A stretch of DNA of 64,000 nt. Source: Spongiihabitans sp963422685. Lineage in GTDB: Bacteria > Pseudomonadota > Gammaproteobacteria > Arenicellales > Poriferihabitantaceae. This document shows, in pieces, positions 25,925 to 35,310 of the stretch. The notes beneath the pieces were generated by a model. That model was not told the origin of the DNA. It did no database searches and was given only the letters and a program-made list of their open reading frames with translations. Position 1 is the first letter of the stretch. Every line of letters starts with the position of its first letter. The stretch spans positions 2,666,001-2,730,000 of the forward strand of contig OY730442.1 in the NCBI GenBank assembly GCA_963422685.1. The letters are read 5' to 3'. The translations under genes were made by a program, and so were the position numbers.

Positions 25925-28900
25925 TTGGGTAAAGCCGACCAATTATCCGTCGAAGCCGTGCCAAACGTCCGTTTTGTTACCGCAGCCAGTTTGTTTGACG
26001 GGCATGATGCCGCAATCAACATTATGCGCAGAATATTGCAGGCGTGCGGGGTTGAAGTCATCCATCTCGGCCATAACCGGTCGGTGGCCGAGGTGGTCAA
26101 TGCCGCATTGCAGGAAGACGCCCATGGCATTGCGCTCAGTTCGTATCAGGGCGGTCATGTGGAATATCTCAAGTACATGGTGGATATGCTGCGCGAAAAG
26201 GGCGGCGAAAAAATTCGGGTGTTCGCGGGCGGCGGTGGGGTCATCATCCCTGAAGAGAAGGCGGTATTGGAGGAATATGGTGTAACCCGGATTTATACAC
26301 CCGAGGACGGTCAGGTACTGGGCCTCAATGGCATGATTGAAAATACCATTGCACTCAGTCGATTCGACACCGCAGTTGATGCGCCGCAAGATCTGGATTC
26401 ATTGGGCAAGGGTAACTGGCGTGGATTGGCGCATGTGCTGTCGGCGCTGGAAAATCGCACGGCCAGCCGCCGCTTGATAGCGCAGATTTCCAGATATGCG
26501 GAGCAAACAACCACAAAAATTCCTGTGCTCGGCATTACCGGAACCGGCGGAGCCGGGAAATCATCCTTGACCGATGAGCTGATCCTGCGATTCAGAATGG
26601 GGCTGGGAGATCAATTGAAAATTGCGATTATTGCCGTGGATCCCACTCGTCGCAGAACCGGTGGCGCACTGTTAGGCGATCGTATACGCATGAATGCCAT
26701 CAATCACCCCGGCATTTTTATGCGTTCCGTCGCCACCCGGGGCAGCGCTACCGAGATACCGGACTATGTGCCCGGGATGATCAGTGCCTGCAAGATTGCC
26801 GGATTCGATCTGGTGATGGTGGAGACCCCGGGAATTGGCCAGGGCAACGCTGGAATTTCGTCCCTGGTCGACTGTGCCCTGTACGTAATGACATCGGAAT
26901 TTGGCGCCCAGTCCCAGTTGGAAAAAATCGATATGCTGGACTTCGCAGACGTGGTTGCGATCAACAAATTTGACCGCCAGGGCGCCGCAGATGCCCACCG
27001 CGATGTGTGCAAACAAGTACAGAGAAATCGCGCCGCATTTTCCACTCCACCAGAACAAATGCCGGTTTTCGGCACCATCGCATCGCGCTTTAATGACGAT
27101 GGCATGACCGCGTTGTATCAGGAGATATTGTCGCAGTTAGTGCAGCATGGATTGGCTGGGCATGAAAACCGGCTGCCTGCGGTGTCGGCACGTTTTTCCG
27201 GCGACCAAAACAGGATTATTCCCGAAAAGCGCATTCGCTATCTTGCGGAAATCGCCGAGACCGTTCGGGATTATAAAAACAACGCCGGGAATCAATCGGT
27301 TCATGCCAGAGAAATTCAGCACCTGACCTCGGCCTGCGCCATGCTGGTTGAATCCGGTCACAGCGATAATCTGGCGCTGCAACGGCTGATTGCGGCGAAG
27401 CAGGCCCGGCTTGACCCGAATCTGGCCGCTGAGTTAGCGAAGTGGGATCAATTAAAAGAGGATTTTTCCCGGGATGAATACGCTGCAACCGTTGGTGACA
27501 AAGAAATACGCACTGCATTGAAATGGCAAACCCTGTCCGGCACGCGGATTTCTAAAGTGGCATTGCCGGATTATCAGGATCATGGCGACCGGCTGAAATG
27601 GTTGATGCTGGATAATTTACCCGGGCGATTTCCGTTCACCGCCGGGGTTTTTCCGTTCAAGCGTGATAACGAGGCCCCGACCCGAATGTTTGCCGGCGAA
27701 GGCGATGCGTTCAAGACCAATCGGCGGTTTAAGAAATTGTCCCGGCACTCCGAGGCGAAAAGATTGTCTACCGCATTTGATTCGGTCACCCTGTACGGCT
27801 GTGACCCGGATGAGCGGCCGGATATCTACGGCAAGATCGGCAATTCCGGGGTGTCTGTGGCCACGCTGGATGATCTTGGGGCGCTGTACCATGGGTTTGA
27901 TTTGTGCGATCCGGCCACCTCGGTGTCGATGACAATAAACGGGCCCGCGCCCATTATTCTGGCAATGTTCTTGAACGCGGCAGTGGACCAGCAGACGGAG
28001 GCGTTTAAAATTCAACAGGGCCGGGCGCCGGACGAGAACGAAGCTGAAGATTTGCGCAGCAATGCCCTGACCAGTGTACGGGGAACGGTGCAGGCAGATA
28101 TTTTAAAAGAAGACCAGGGTCAGAATACCTGTATATTTTCTACCGGGTTTGCCCTGAAGTTGATGGGCGATATCCAGCAATATTTCATCCAGCATAAAAT
28201 CCGCAATTTTTATTCGGTATCCATCTCTGGATACCATATTGCCGAAGCCGGCGCCAACCCGATTTCCCAATTGGCATTCACCCTGGCCAACGGGTTTACC
28301 TATGTGGAGGCTTATCTGGCCCGGGGCATGGCGATTGATGATTTTGCCGGGAATCTGTCTTATTTCTTCAGCAATGGCATGTGCCCCGAGTACACCGTCA
28401 TGGGTCGAGTGGCCAGGCGAATCTGGGCCATAGCGATGCGCGACCGCTATGGCGCCAACCCGCGTTCGCAAAAACTCAAATACCATATCCAGACTTCGGG
28501 CCGCTCATTACACGCCCAGGAAATGGATTTCAATGATATTCGCACCAGCCTGCAAGCCTTGATCGCCGTCTACGATAACTGCAACAGCCTGCATACCAAC
28601 GCTTTTGATGAAGCGATAACGACGCCAACCGATGAGTCGGTGCGTCGGGCCATGGCGATTCAATTGATTATTAATAATGAATGGGGTCTGGCGATGAATG
28701 AAAATCCGAATCAGGGGAGCTTCATTATCGATGAATTAACCGAATTGGTGGAGCAGGCCGTGCTGATGGAATTCGAGCGAATATCCGCCAGGGGAGGCGT
28801 GCTGGGCGCCATGGAAACGGGATACCAGCGGGGGAAAATACAGGATGAATCCATGTATTACGAACAGCGTAAAAATGATGGCAGCCTGCCGATCATCGGC

Positions 28901-29179
28901 GTCAACACCTTCCTCAATCCGCATGGCGAGGAAGCCGCCGGCCCGGTAGAATTGTCGCGTTCAACCGAGCATGAAAAGCAAAGCCAGATTGAGCGACTGG
29001 GCAGATTCAAACATCGAAACCGCGACTTTGTGGATGATGCGTTATCCGCAGTGAAGCAGGCCGCGATCAACAATGAAAATATTTTTGCGCAATTGATGCA
29101 CGCTGTTCGATACTGCTCCCTCGGTCAGATCTCGGAAGCACTGTACGAAGTCGGCGGCCAGTATCGCAGGAATATGTAG
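25925..29179 (+). CDS. icmF: Fused isobutyryl-CoA mutase
   Basis: This 1084-residue B12 enzyme interconverts isobutyryl-CoA and butyryl-CoA. Domains in order: B12-binding (residues 13-145, with cobalt ligand His27 in FDGHDAAIN), a MeaB-like GTPase chaperone (about 195-430, P-loop GTGGAGKS at 206-213, later NKFD), and the mutase barrel (about 520-1084). In the substrate pocket Phe589 (TRMFAGEG) and Gln733 (EDQGQNTC) stand where methylmalonyl-CoA mutase has Tyr and Arg, which marks it as IcmF. The start is TTG at 25925. It heads an operon with 3-hydroxyacyl-CoA dehydrogenase and an acyl-CoA synthetase, under the LiuR-like palindrome. Confidence 0.96.
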   Translation: MGKADQLSVEAVPNVRFVTAASLFDGHDAAINIMRRILQACGVEVIHLGHNRSVAEVVNAALQEDAHGIALSSYQGGHVEYLKYMVDMLREKGGEKIRVFAGGGGVIIPEEKAVLEEYGVTRIYTPEDGQVLGLNGMIENTIALSRFDTAVDAPQDLDSLGKGNWRGLAHVLSALENRTASRRLIAQISRYAEQTTTKIPVLGITGTGGAGKSSLTDELILRFRMGLGDQLKIAIIAVDPTRRRTGGALLGDRIRMNAINHPGIFMRSVATRGSATEIPDYVPGMISACKIAGFDLVMVETPGIGQGNAGISSLVDCALYVMTSEFGAQSQLEKIDMLDFADVVAINKFDRQGAADAHRDVCKQVQRNRAAFSTPPEQMPVFGTIASRFNDDGMTALYQEILSQLVQHGLAGHENRLPAVSARFSGDQNRIIPEKRIRYLAEIAETVRDYKNNAGNQSVHAREIQHLTSACAMLVESGHSDNLALQRLIAAKQARLDPNLAAELAKWDQLKEDFSRDEYAATVGDKEIRTALKWQTLSGTRISKVALPDYQDHGDRLKWLMLDNLPGRFPFTAGVFPFKRDNEAPTRMFAGEGDAFKTNRRFKKLSRHSEAKRLSTAFDSVTLYGCDPDERPDIYGKIGNSGVSVATLDDLGALYHGFDLCDPATSVSMTINGPAPIILAMFLNAAVDQQTEAFKIQQGRAPDENEAEDLRSNALTSVRGTVQADILKEDQGQNTCIFSTGFALKLMGDIQQYFIQHKIRNFYSVSISGYHIAEAGANPISQLAFTLANGFTYVEAYLARGMAIDDFAGNLSYFFSNGMCPEYTVMGRVARRIWAIAMRDRYGANPRSQKLKYHIQTSGRSLHAQEMDFNDIRTSLQALIAVYDNCNSLHTNAFDEAITTPTDESVRRAMAIQLIINNEWGLAMNENPNQGSFIIDELTELVEQAVLMEFERISARGGVLGAMETGYQRGKIQDESMYYEQRKNDGSLPIIGVNTFLNPHGEEAAGPVELSRSTEHEKQSQIERLGRFKHRNRDFVDDALSAVKQAAINNENIFAQLMHAVRYCSLGQISEALYEVGGQYRRNM

Positions 29180-29288
29180 CGATATTCGAACCATATTTGC
29201 CTGTGCCGGAAAACCTGTGCAGGAGTCGGGTAAAATGCGCCGTCAATTGCACCAGCCTTGAAAAACAACCAACCGGTAATGGCAAAAA

Positions 29289-30140
29289 GTGAACATTAAA
29301 ACAGTGGGTGTCATCGGTGCGGGTACCATGGGCAGTGGCATTGCCCAGGTATTTGCCAGTTCCAACTATAAAGTGCATTTGCTCGATGTTGATCCGGCCT
29401 GTTTGCACCGCGCCACCCAAAATATCAGCCACAGCCTGGAAAGATTACGCAGCAAAGACCGGATCAGCGCGCATGACAAGGCGGCCGCGCTGTCCAGTAT
29501 TTCAACCACCGTTGACATTAACGACCTGCGTGAAGTGGAGCTTGTGGTGGAAGCCGTGGTTGAAAATTTTGAGATCAAGGCAGAAATATTCAGGCAACTG
29601 GATTCGCTGTGCCGGCCTGCAACCATTCTGGCGTCAAATACCTCTTCAATTTCTATAACCCGAATCGCCGCGCAGACACAACGACCGGACAGGGTGATCG
29701 GCATGCACTTCATGAATCCGGTGCCGGTAATGCAGTTGATTGAAATCATCCGCGCCCTGCAAACCAGCGACCAGACCTGCCGGGCAATTGAGTCGGTGTC
29801 ATCGGCTTTAGGGAAAACCGCCGTGGCAGCCAACGACAGCCCGGGTTTTGTATCCAACCGAATTCTGGTGCCAATGATTAACGAGGCGATTTTTGCCCTG
29901 CATGAAGGCGTCTCCACCGCCGAGGCCATTGATGACATTCTAAAATTGGGTATGAACCACCCCATTGGGCCGCTGGCTCTGGCGGATTTGATTGGGCTGG
30001 ATGTGTGCCTTGCGGTATTGGAAGTATTGCAGGACGGGATGGGTGACCCGAAATTTCGGCCATGTCCGTTGTTGAAAAAGATGGTGGATGCCAACTATCT
30101 CGGCCGCAAAACCGGAAAAGGATTTTATCAATATACCTGA
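29289..30140 (+). CDS. 3-hydroxybutyryl-CoA dehydrogenase
   Basis: This 283-residue NAD-dependent enzyme oxidises (S)-3-hydroxyacyl-CoA to 3-oxoacyl-CoA. The NAD motif is GAGTMG at 10-15. Catalytic His140 lies in GMHFMNPVPVMQLIE, with its Glu partner at 152, and Asn190 is in PGFVSNRI. The family end block YLGRKTGKGFYQY is complete. The start is GTG at 29289. It follows icmF by about 110 bp, so the butyryl-CoA made by IcmF could feed into its beta-oxidation step; the acyl-CoA dehydrogenase and hydratase needed in between are not in this cluster. Confidence 0.93.
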   Translation: MNIKTVGVIGAGTMGSGIAQVFASSNYKVHLLDVDPACLHRATQNISHSLERLRSKDRISAHDKAAALSSISTTVDINDLREVELVVEAVVENFEIKAEIFRQLDSLCRPATILASNTSSISITRIAAQTQRPDRVIGMHFMNPVPVMQLIEIIRALQTSDQTCRAIESVSSALGKTAVAANDSPGFVSNRILVPMINEAIFALHEGVSTAEAIDDILKLGMNHPIGPLALADLIGLDVCLAVLEVLQDGMGDPKFRPCPLLKKMVDANYLGRKTGKGFYQYT

Positions 30141-30159
30141 ATACTGTACGTAATCGCTA

Positions 30160-31770
30160 ATGCTGAAAGGTGGTTCGCTGGAAGAAATCCGCAATGGATT
30201 CAAATGGAATATTCCAGAGTTTTATAATATCGGTGTGGATGTCTGCGACCGACTGGCGGCCACCTGTCCCGACCGGGTGGCGATCATTCATGACCATGGC
30301 GATTATCAGCAAACGTTCACTTACCAGCAGTTAAAGACCCGTTCCAATCAACTGACCAATCTACTCGCGGACTTGGGTATGAATCCGGGCGATCGGGTCG
30401 GGGTTTTACTCCCGCAAAACCCGTTTACAGCAATTTCCCACATCGCCGTATACAAAATCGGCGGCATCGCGGTGCCATTGTTTACCTTGTTCGGCCGGGA
30501 TGCGCTGCAATACCGTTTGCACGATTCTGCGGCCAGGATTGTGATTACCAATGCACAGGGCGCTGAAAAATTATCGGGCATTATTCACCAGTTACCGGCT
30601 CTGGCCCATATTCTATGTATCCAAAGTGATCAGTCGGGAACTATTGATCTGACCAGAGTAATGGACAACTACAGTGATGTTTGTCAGCCGTTAATGACCC
30701 GGGCGGATGATCCAGCGTTGATTATCTATACCTCAGGCACAACCGGGAATCCCAAGGGTGCGCTGCATGCACATCGTACCCTGCCCGGGCATCTTCCCGG
30801 CGTGGAGATTAGCCATGATTTATTTCCCCGGCATGGCGACAAGATCTGGACGCCGGCGGACTGGGCCTGGATCGGCGGCCTGATGGACGTGTTAATGCCG
30901 GCACTGCATCATGGCATCCCCGTGGTATCCCGCCGTTTCGCTAAATTCACCGGAGAGGCGGCCTTCGATTTGATAAATCGACATGGCATCCGCAATGCTT
31001 TTTTGCCGCCCACCGCGCTGAAGATGATGCGGGCCGTGAGTAAGGAAAAAAGCCGCATGGATAATCCCATGCGAACCATCGCCAGCGGCGGCGAAACGCT
31101 TGGTGCGGAGTTGCTGGTGTGGGGGCGAGAAACCTTCGGGCTGACAATCAATGAATTCTATGGGCAAACCGAATGCAATATGATCGTGTCCTGCTGCGGG
31201 CGGCTGGTTCAACCCACTCCCGGCGTAATGGGGTTTGCTGTGCCAGGGCACGATGTTCAGATCATATCCGACGCCGGGGAAATTGTTCGAACCGGAGAAA
31301 CCGGCAATATCGCGGTGCGGGCCCCGGACCCGGTGATGTTCCTGGGATACTGGAATAATCCGCATAAAACCAACGAAAAATTTTCAGGTGACTGGATGCT
31401 GACCGGAGATAAAGGGGTCATGCAGGAAAATGGCGCGATAAAGTTTGTGGCGCGGGATGATGATGTGATTACTTCATCGGGATACCGCATCGGGCCGGGC
31501 GAAATCGAAGATTGCCTGCTCGGTCATGCGGCAGTGGAGATGGCCGCTGTGGTCGGCAAGCCGGATGCCATGCGCACGGAAATCGTAAAAGCGTTTATAA
31601 AATTGAGCCGGGGCTACGCGCCTTCCGAACAATTAATCGCGCAGATTCAGCAACATATAAAGACCCGATTGTCTGCCCACGAATATCCCCGTGAAATTGA
31701 ATTTGTTGATTCATTGCCGCAAACCACTACCGGAAAAATTATGCGTCGTTTGCTCAGAAATCGCGCTTGA
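30160..31770 (+). CDS. Acyl-CoA synthetase, AMP-forming
   Basis: This 536-residue adenylate-forming ligase activates a short or medium acid with ATP and CoA. The phosphate loop YTSGTTGNPKGALHAHR lies near 193-208, EFYGQTECN near 328-336, and MLTGDKGVM near 415-423. The hinge is FVARDDDVITSSGYRIGP, and the adenylation Lys526 is in TTTGKIMRRLL. The opening NIPEFYNIGVDVCDR is like medium-chain (AcsM-type) synthetases. It starts 20 bp after the dehydrogenase gene. Isobutyrate, butyrate or a related branched acid is the likely substrate by context. Confidence 0.9.
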   Translation: MLKGGSLEEIRNGFKWNIPEFYNIGVDVCDRLAATCPDRVAIIHDHGDYQQTFTYQQLKTRSNQLTNLLADLGMNPGDRVGVLLPQNPFTAISHIAVYKIGGIAVPLFTLFGRDALQYRLHDSAARIVITNAQGAEKLSGIIHQLPALAHILCIQSDQSGTIDLTRVMDNYSDVCQPLMTRADDPALIIYTSGTTGNPKGALHAHRTLPGHLPGVEISHDLFPRHGDKIWTPADWAWIGGLMDVLMPALHHGIPVVSRRFAKFTGEAAFDLINRHGIRNAFLPPTALKMMRAVSKEKSRMDNPMRTIASGGETLGAELLVWGRETFGLTINEFYGQTECNMIVSCCGRLVQPTPGVMGFAVPGHDVQIISDAGEIVRTGETGNIAVRAPDPVMFLGYWNNPHKTNEKFSGDWMLTGDKGVMQENGAIKFVARDDDVITSSGYRIGPGEIEDCLLGHAAVEMAAVVGKPDAMRTEIVKAFIKLSRGYAPSEQLIAQIQQHIKTRLSAHEYPREIEFVDSLPQTTTGKIMRRLLRNRA

Positions 31771-31989
31771 TTATCTGCATTGCCCGTTCGCTTCCGGCCA
31801 TTCTTTGCGTTGTAAATCTGCGCCCTGTTTCGGGGTTTGTAAATATTGTTTGAGTTGACCCGGTCAAGTCGGTTTTTGTCTGGCAAGGCGAAGGGAGCGC
31901 GGTGTGGTCATTCCGTATAAGCGGGTGACATGGTTCTAATGTATTAGAGCAGTCTAGTTAAGAGATAATACTCAAACCTGGAGCAATTG

Positions 31990-32830
31990 AAATGATTACA
32001 ACAAAGAAGTACCTGAAAGAGAATTTAAGCTGGATGCCATTAGCTTGGTGCTGTACCAAAAGTACACCCGAGCCGAGGCGGCACGCAGTCTTCAAATCAA
32101 CCCTGATTTGATTACCCGCTGGATACAAGAACACCAAGCCGACGACTTAGGCCAAGCCTTTCGGGGTCAGGGTAAGCTGACCCCGCAGCAGAAGGAAGAG
32201 AATAAGCGCTTGAAACTGGAGAAAGAAGTGCTAAAAAAAGCGATGGTCTTCTTTGCCAGAGAAACGACGTGAAATACGCGTTTATCACCCAGCACAAGAA
32301 GACCTGACCACTTAGAGCTGATTGAAGCCGTCAAAGGCATTGCCAAAGCTTCCGATAATACTTAGGCCTTGAATGCGATGAGTTCCCCCGTTAGCCGCAA
32401 TAAGGCCAGGAAATTGATGCAAGAAGCGGGCGTACAAGTCAAAAGCCGCAAGCAGTTCAAAGTCACGGCAAACAGTAACCATACCCAGCCTTTGTTTGAC
32501 AATATATTGAACCGTGATTTTGCCCCTAAGGGCCTAAATCAGGCCGATGTTCAGGATATGACTTACCTCTGGACACAACAAGGCTGGCTTTACCTGGCCA
32601 CAGTGATTGACCTCTACCCAAGGCGTGTTGTTGGTTGGAGTATGAGTGCTGGAATGACGGCGCAGTTGGTTTGTGACGCATTAAAGATGGCAATCTGGCA
32701 GCGTCGTCCTGATGCGGGGCTCATCGTCCATTCTGACCGGGGTTCTCAATACGCGAACAAGGCTTACCACTTCGTTGGCAGCATGAATAGACCTGTAAGG
32801 ATTGGTTTTCAAAGGGCTATTATCTCATAA
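31990..32830 (+). pseudogene. Decayed IS3-family transposase (orfA and orfB)
   Basis: OrfA is recognisable from ITTKK at 31995, through a one-base frameshift near 32010, to PEREFKLDAISLVLYQKYT and a leucine-zipper-like end EENKRLKLEKEVLKKAM. OrfB begins KYAFITQHKK with two in-frame stops. It continues with ARKLMQEAGVQVKSRKQFKV and the catalytic core VQDMTYLWTQQGWLYLATVI and VHSDRGSQYANKAYH, then breaks off before the third acidic residue. The 3' end is replaced by the IS256 fragment. Confidence 0.85.
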
Positions 32831-32879
32831 GTTAATGGTTGGATTGAAGGGGAGTGTAAATGGCGGCTTATCCCAGTGA

Positions 32880-33139
32880 GGCCTACCGAACAAAATCATA
32901 AACTGACCCATAACTTGTTTCTAATCACCAATCGGCGGGGCCCATTTCTTCGCCATCTCATGCAGAGCCCGTTACAGTACCTTCATCACCGATTCGTCGT
33001 TGGGGAATGGCCGTCGGGTGTTGGTGAGTTTACGCAACGATGTATTCAACGATTCAATAGCATTCGGGGTGTCAATCACCTTGCGGACCGGCGGCGAGTA
33101 ATCAAAGAACACGCTCAGTCGTTCCCGGTTATAAAGCTC
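32880..33139 (-). pseudogene. IS256-family (Mutator) transposase fragment
   Basis: Minus-strand translation gives LYNRERLSVFFDYSPPVRKV, then IDTPNAIESLNTSLRKLTNT and RRPFPNDESVMKVL. After an in-frame stop it continues ALHEMAKKWAPPIGD and ends near GQFMILFG. This is the conserved C-terminal region of Mutator-type transposases, including the catalytic Glu in NAIESLN. Only this last third remains. Its 5' edge coincides with the stop codon of the methyltransferase cassette. Confidence 0.85.
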
Positions 33140-33717
33140 AATATGCTTTTGTTACGAGCATCAAGCCTGATGCCCAGGCCATGCGTACGGATACTAAATT
33201 GGGCTGGCTCTCAATTTCTTGCGTAAGAGCCAGGACTCCTGGTGCATGACCCTCTGGCCAATTATCCTGGGGAAGTAAATCGTCGATGACGTAGATACCG
33301 CCGATTGGGAGCATATCAAGTACAAGCTCTAAATATGAAAACTTGCCTGGCCAGGCGTCCGCAAAAATGAAATCGTAGTACTGGCCTTCGTTCTTCTCAA
33401 GCCATGTGCCTCCATCTGCGCACACAAATTTAACCCGTGGGTCGTGACCAAGATTTTAGTGCGATGCCTTGTGCTTCCGGATCGTTATCTACTGAGGTAA
33501 GCGTGGAGTTTCTATCCATCCCGCTGAGTATCCATGCGGCAGATAAGCCGATACCCGTACCAAGTTCCAGAAATTCCCCATTTGGTTTGGATGTGGATAG
33601 TGTTCTAAGTAATGATCCGGTCCTGGGATCAGATGCCATATCAAAGCCCATTGCCCGAGTATCGTTGATAATCGAATCAAGTGCTTCTGGATATTCGTAA
33701 ATATAATGATCTTCCAT
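33138..33717 (-). pseudogene. SAM-dependent O-methyltransferase cassette, frameshifted
   Basis: Two adjoining frames make one class I methyltransferase of about 190 residues, of the caffeoyl-CoA O-methyltransferase type. The first half (33717-33430) has the SAM motif EFLELGTGIGLSAAWILSGM and the acidic LTSVDNDPEA. The second half carries YDFIFADAWPGKFSYLELVL and PIGGIYVIDDLLPQDNW. The break is at an A-run at 33454-33457; restoring the frame yields GHDPRVKFVCADGGTW. It could be a recent mutation or a base-calling error. GGAG lies eight bases before the ATG. An attC site precedes it, so it looks like an integron gene cassette. Confidence 0.8.
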
Positions 33718-33730
33718 GGTTCTCCTTGAG

Positions 33731-33803
33731 CTTTAACGCCCCGCATTAGCGGCAAAGGGCGCGCGTAGCGGGCACTTTGTCCGACTGCATGCGCTTGTTA
33801 TAT
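33731..33803 (-). other. attC recombination site (integron cassette)
   Basis: On the minus strand the site runs from ATATAAC (33803-33797, R'' box) through AAGCGCATGCAGTCGGAC and an imperfect hairpin (CGGACAAAG against CTTTGCCGC). It then passes TAATGCGGGGC to GTTAAAG (33737-33731, R' box). Length (73 bp), the AAC/GTT ends and the unpaired bases in the left arm fit attC. The cupin frame upstream stops at 33804, directly against the site, and the methyltransferase ATG follows 13 bp after it, which is the normal cassette spacing. No integrase gene is in the window. Confidence 0.8.
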
Positions 33804-34055
33804 TTACCGCAACTCAATTTCAACAAAATGGAATTCGAAGTTATTTGCGTTAACCACATTATGCTCTATACCTTCTGGCCTGTAATACGAATGCCCAGCT
33901 TGCAGTTCAGCAATGCTATTACCTTTTGTGGTTTCAAGAAGCAAATTGCCATTTATGGAGGAAATTTACTATGGCATTTTAAGCATCACTGTCGCACTTC
34001 AAACTTGATACCAGGTGGCATATTCCTTTTTCCAGTGTGGCTGATTTTGGCCAAT
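33804..34055 (-). pseudogene. Cupin-type cassette gene, broken
   Basis: The last part is readable on the minus strand as NGNLLLETTKGNSIAELQAG, HSYYRPEGIEHNVVNANNFE and FHFVEIEL, ending in a stop at 33804 against attC. The PEGIEHNVVN block with its histidine is the second cupin motif. Further upstream MPPGIKFEVRQ and TVMLKMP lie in other frames with stops, so the gene has at least two shifts. Function cannot be assigned beyond the cupin fold. Confidence 0.6.
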
Positions 34056-34063
34056 TCGTAAGT

Positions 34064-34924
34064 TCAGGATCGCGACCAAACCCGCGGGTATAGATCTGTT
34101 CCCGGGCGGTCACCCGGCTTGAGTCCGCGTTTTGTCATGATGGCGCTGTGATCCGGGTCCATCCCGCAGTTCCGGAACTTGATGCGTACGTCATCGCCCA
34201 GCCACTTGGTGGTAAAAACTCGCAAGTCGATGTCTTTATGCAGTCTGCCCGACCCGCCATGTATGATTCGGCTGTTGAAAACCACGCAGTCACCCGGTTG
34301 CATATCCCAGCTCACGACTCCAAAGCTTTCAGGATTGGCATCAATGTCAGGGAGTGCGGTTTCAGCCATGCCCGAGAAATCTACCTGATCAACCGCTGAT
34401 TTGCCATCCGGATTCAGATCACCGAAGTTGTACTGGTAAAACACGGAGTCGAGTCGGTGAGAGCCCGGCACGTAGGCCAATGCGTTTTCTCGTTTGACCG
34501 GAACCAGCGGCATCCAAAACGTGCAAGTGTCATACCCCTCCACAGACCAATAGGGCTCGTCCTGGTGCCAGGGCGTAGCAAACTGGCTACCCGGAGAGCG
34601 TACAAATACTGCATCGAAGTAGAAGTTGATATGTATCGACTTCATCAACTGGCCCGCAATTTGCGCGGCGGGCGAATCAAAAATAAATTGCCGGTACTCG
34701 TCAATACCCTGCCACGCCTGGCTATCCCAAAACATGGTACGTCCCTCGGTATCCCGATCCCACACACGAGAGCGGTCTGTTGGATTCTCGCAATTGGCGA
34801 TCAACCCCTTATCCAGCAGATCAATCCATTTCAAGTCAAACAACTCCAGAAGCAGAACAACACCGTCTCGTTGATAGGTTGTAATCTCTTCTGATGTAAT
34901 TGGACGGAGTGCATCACTGCTCAT
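34064..34924 (-). CDS. Phytanoyl-CoA dioxygenase (PhyH) family protein
   Basis: This 286-residue Fe(II)/2-oxoglutarate oxygenase hydroxylates an unknown small molecule. The iron ligands His120 and Asp122 are in TPWHQDEPYWSVEG, the distal His222 is in SRIIHGGSGRLH, and Arg235 or Arg227 can bind 2-oxoglutarate. MQPGDCVVFNSR is the usual block before the distal His. It is intact amid decayed elements, and it stands just upstream of the cupin cassette on the same strand. No attC was found between them, so whether it belonged to the same cassette array is open. Confidence 0.88.
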   Translation of the reverse strand: MSSDALRPITSEEITTYQRDGVVLLLELFDLKWIDLLDKGLIANCENPTDRSRVWDRDTEGRTMFWDSQAWQGIDEYRQFIFDSPAAQIAGQLMKSIHINFYFDAVFVRSPGSQFATPWHQDEPYWSVEGYDTCTFWMPLVPVKRENALAYVPGSHRLDSVFYQYNFGDLNPDGKSAVDQVDFSGMAETALPDIDANPESFGVVSWDMQPGDCVVFNSRIIHGGSGRLHKDIDLRVFTTKWLGDDVRIKFRNCGMDPDHSAIMTKRGLKPGDRPGTDLYPRVWSRS

Positions 34925-34951
34925 AATAGTTTTATCTTAAAGATGAAATTT

Positions 34952-35310
34952 TTAAATACAAGATACCATCTCTCTACAATTGTCCACAAGGGGTATTATC
35001 CCATCTGCGGGCAATACGGTTGCTGGTGTTTCAAAACACCAATAAATATGAATTGAGTTGCGTATCGCCGCTCCTAAAGCACTCATCTTGCTTTTTCCGC
35101 GCCGCGTCAAGCGCTGATACTGGGCTGCAATATCCGGGTTATACCGGGTGGCGACCAGCGCGGCCATGAACAGTTTCGCTCGTATGTGACTATTCCCGGC
35201 CTTCGAGATTCTCGCCCGACCGCTGACACTACTCCCCGACTCCATCTGTATCGGCACCAGGCCTAAATACGCGGCACATTGCGAGACGTTTGTGAACCGA
35301 CGAGCGACTT
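34952..35310 (-). pseudogene. IS110-family transposase C-terminal fragment
   Basis: The minus strand reads VARRFTNVSQCAAYLGLVPI, then SGSSVSGRARISKAGNSHIR and KLFMAALVATRYNPDIAAQY, ending RGKSKMSALGAAIRNS. This is the Transposase_20 domain of IS110 enzymes. The N-terminal DEDD part is missing and the end frame departs from the family after GAAIRNS. Confidence 0.85.
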
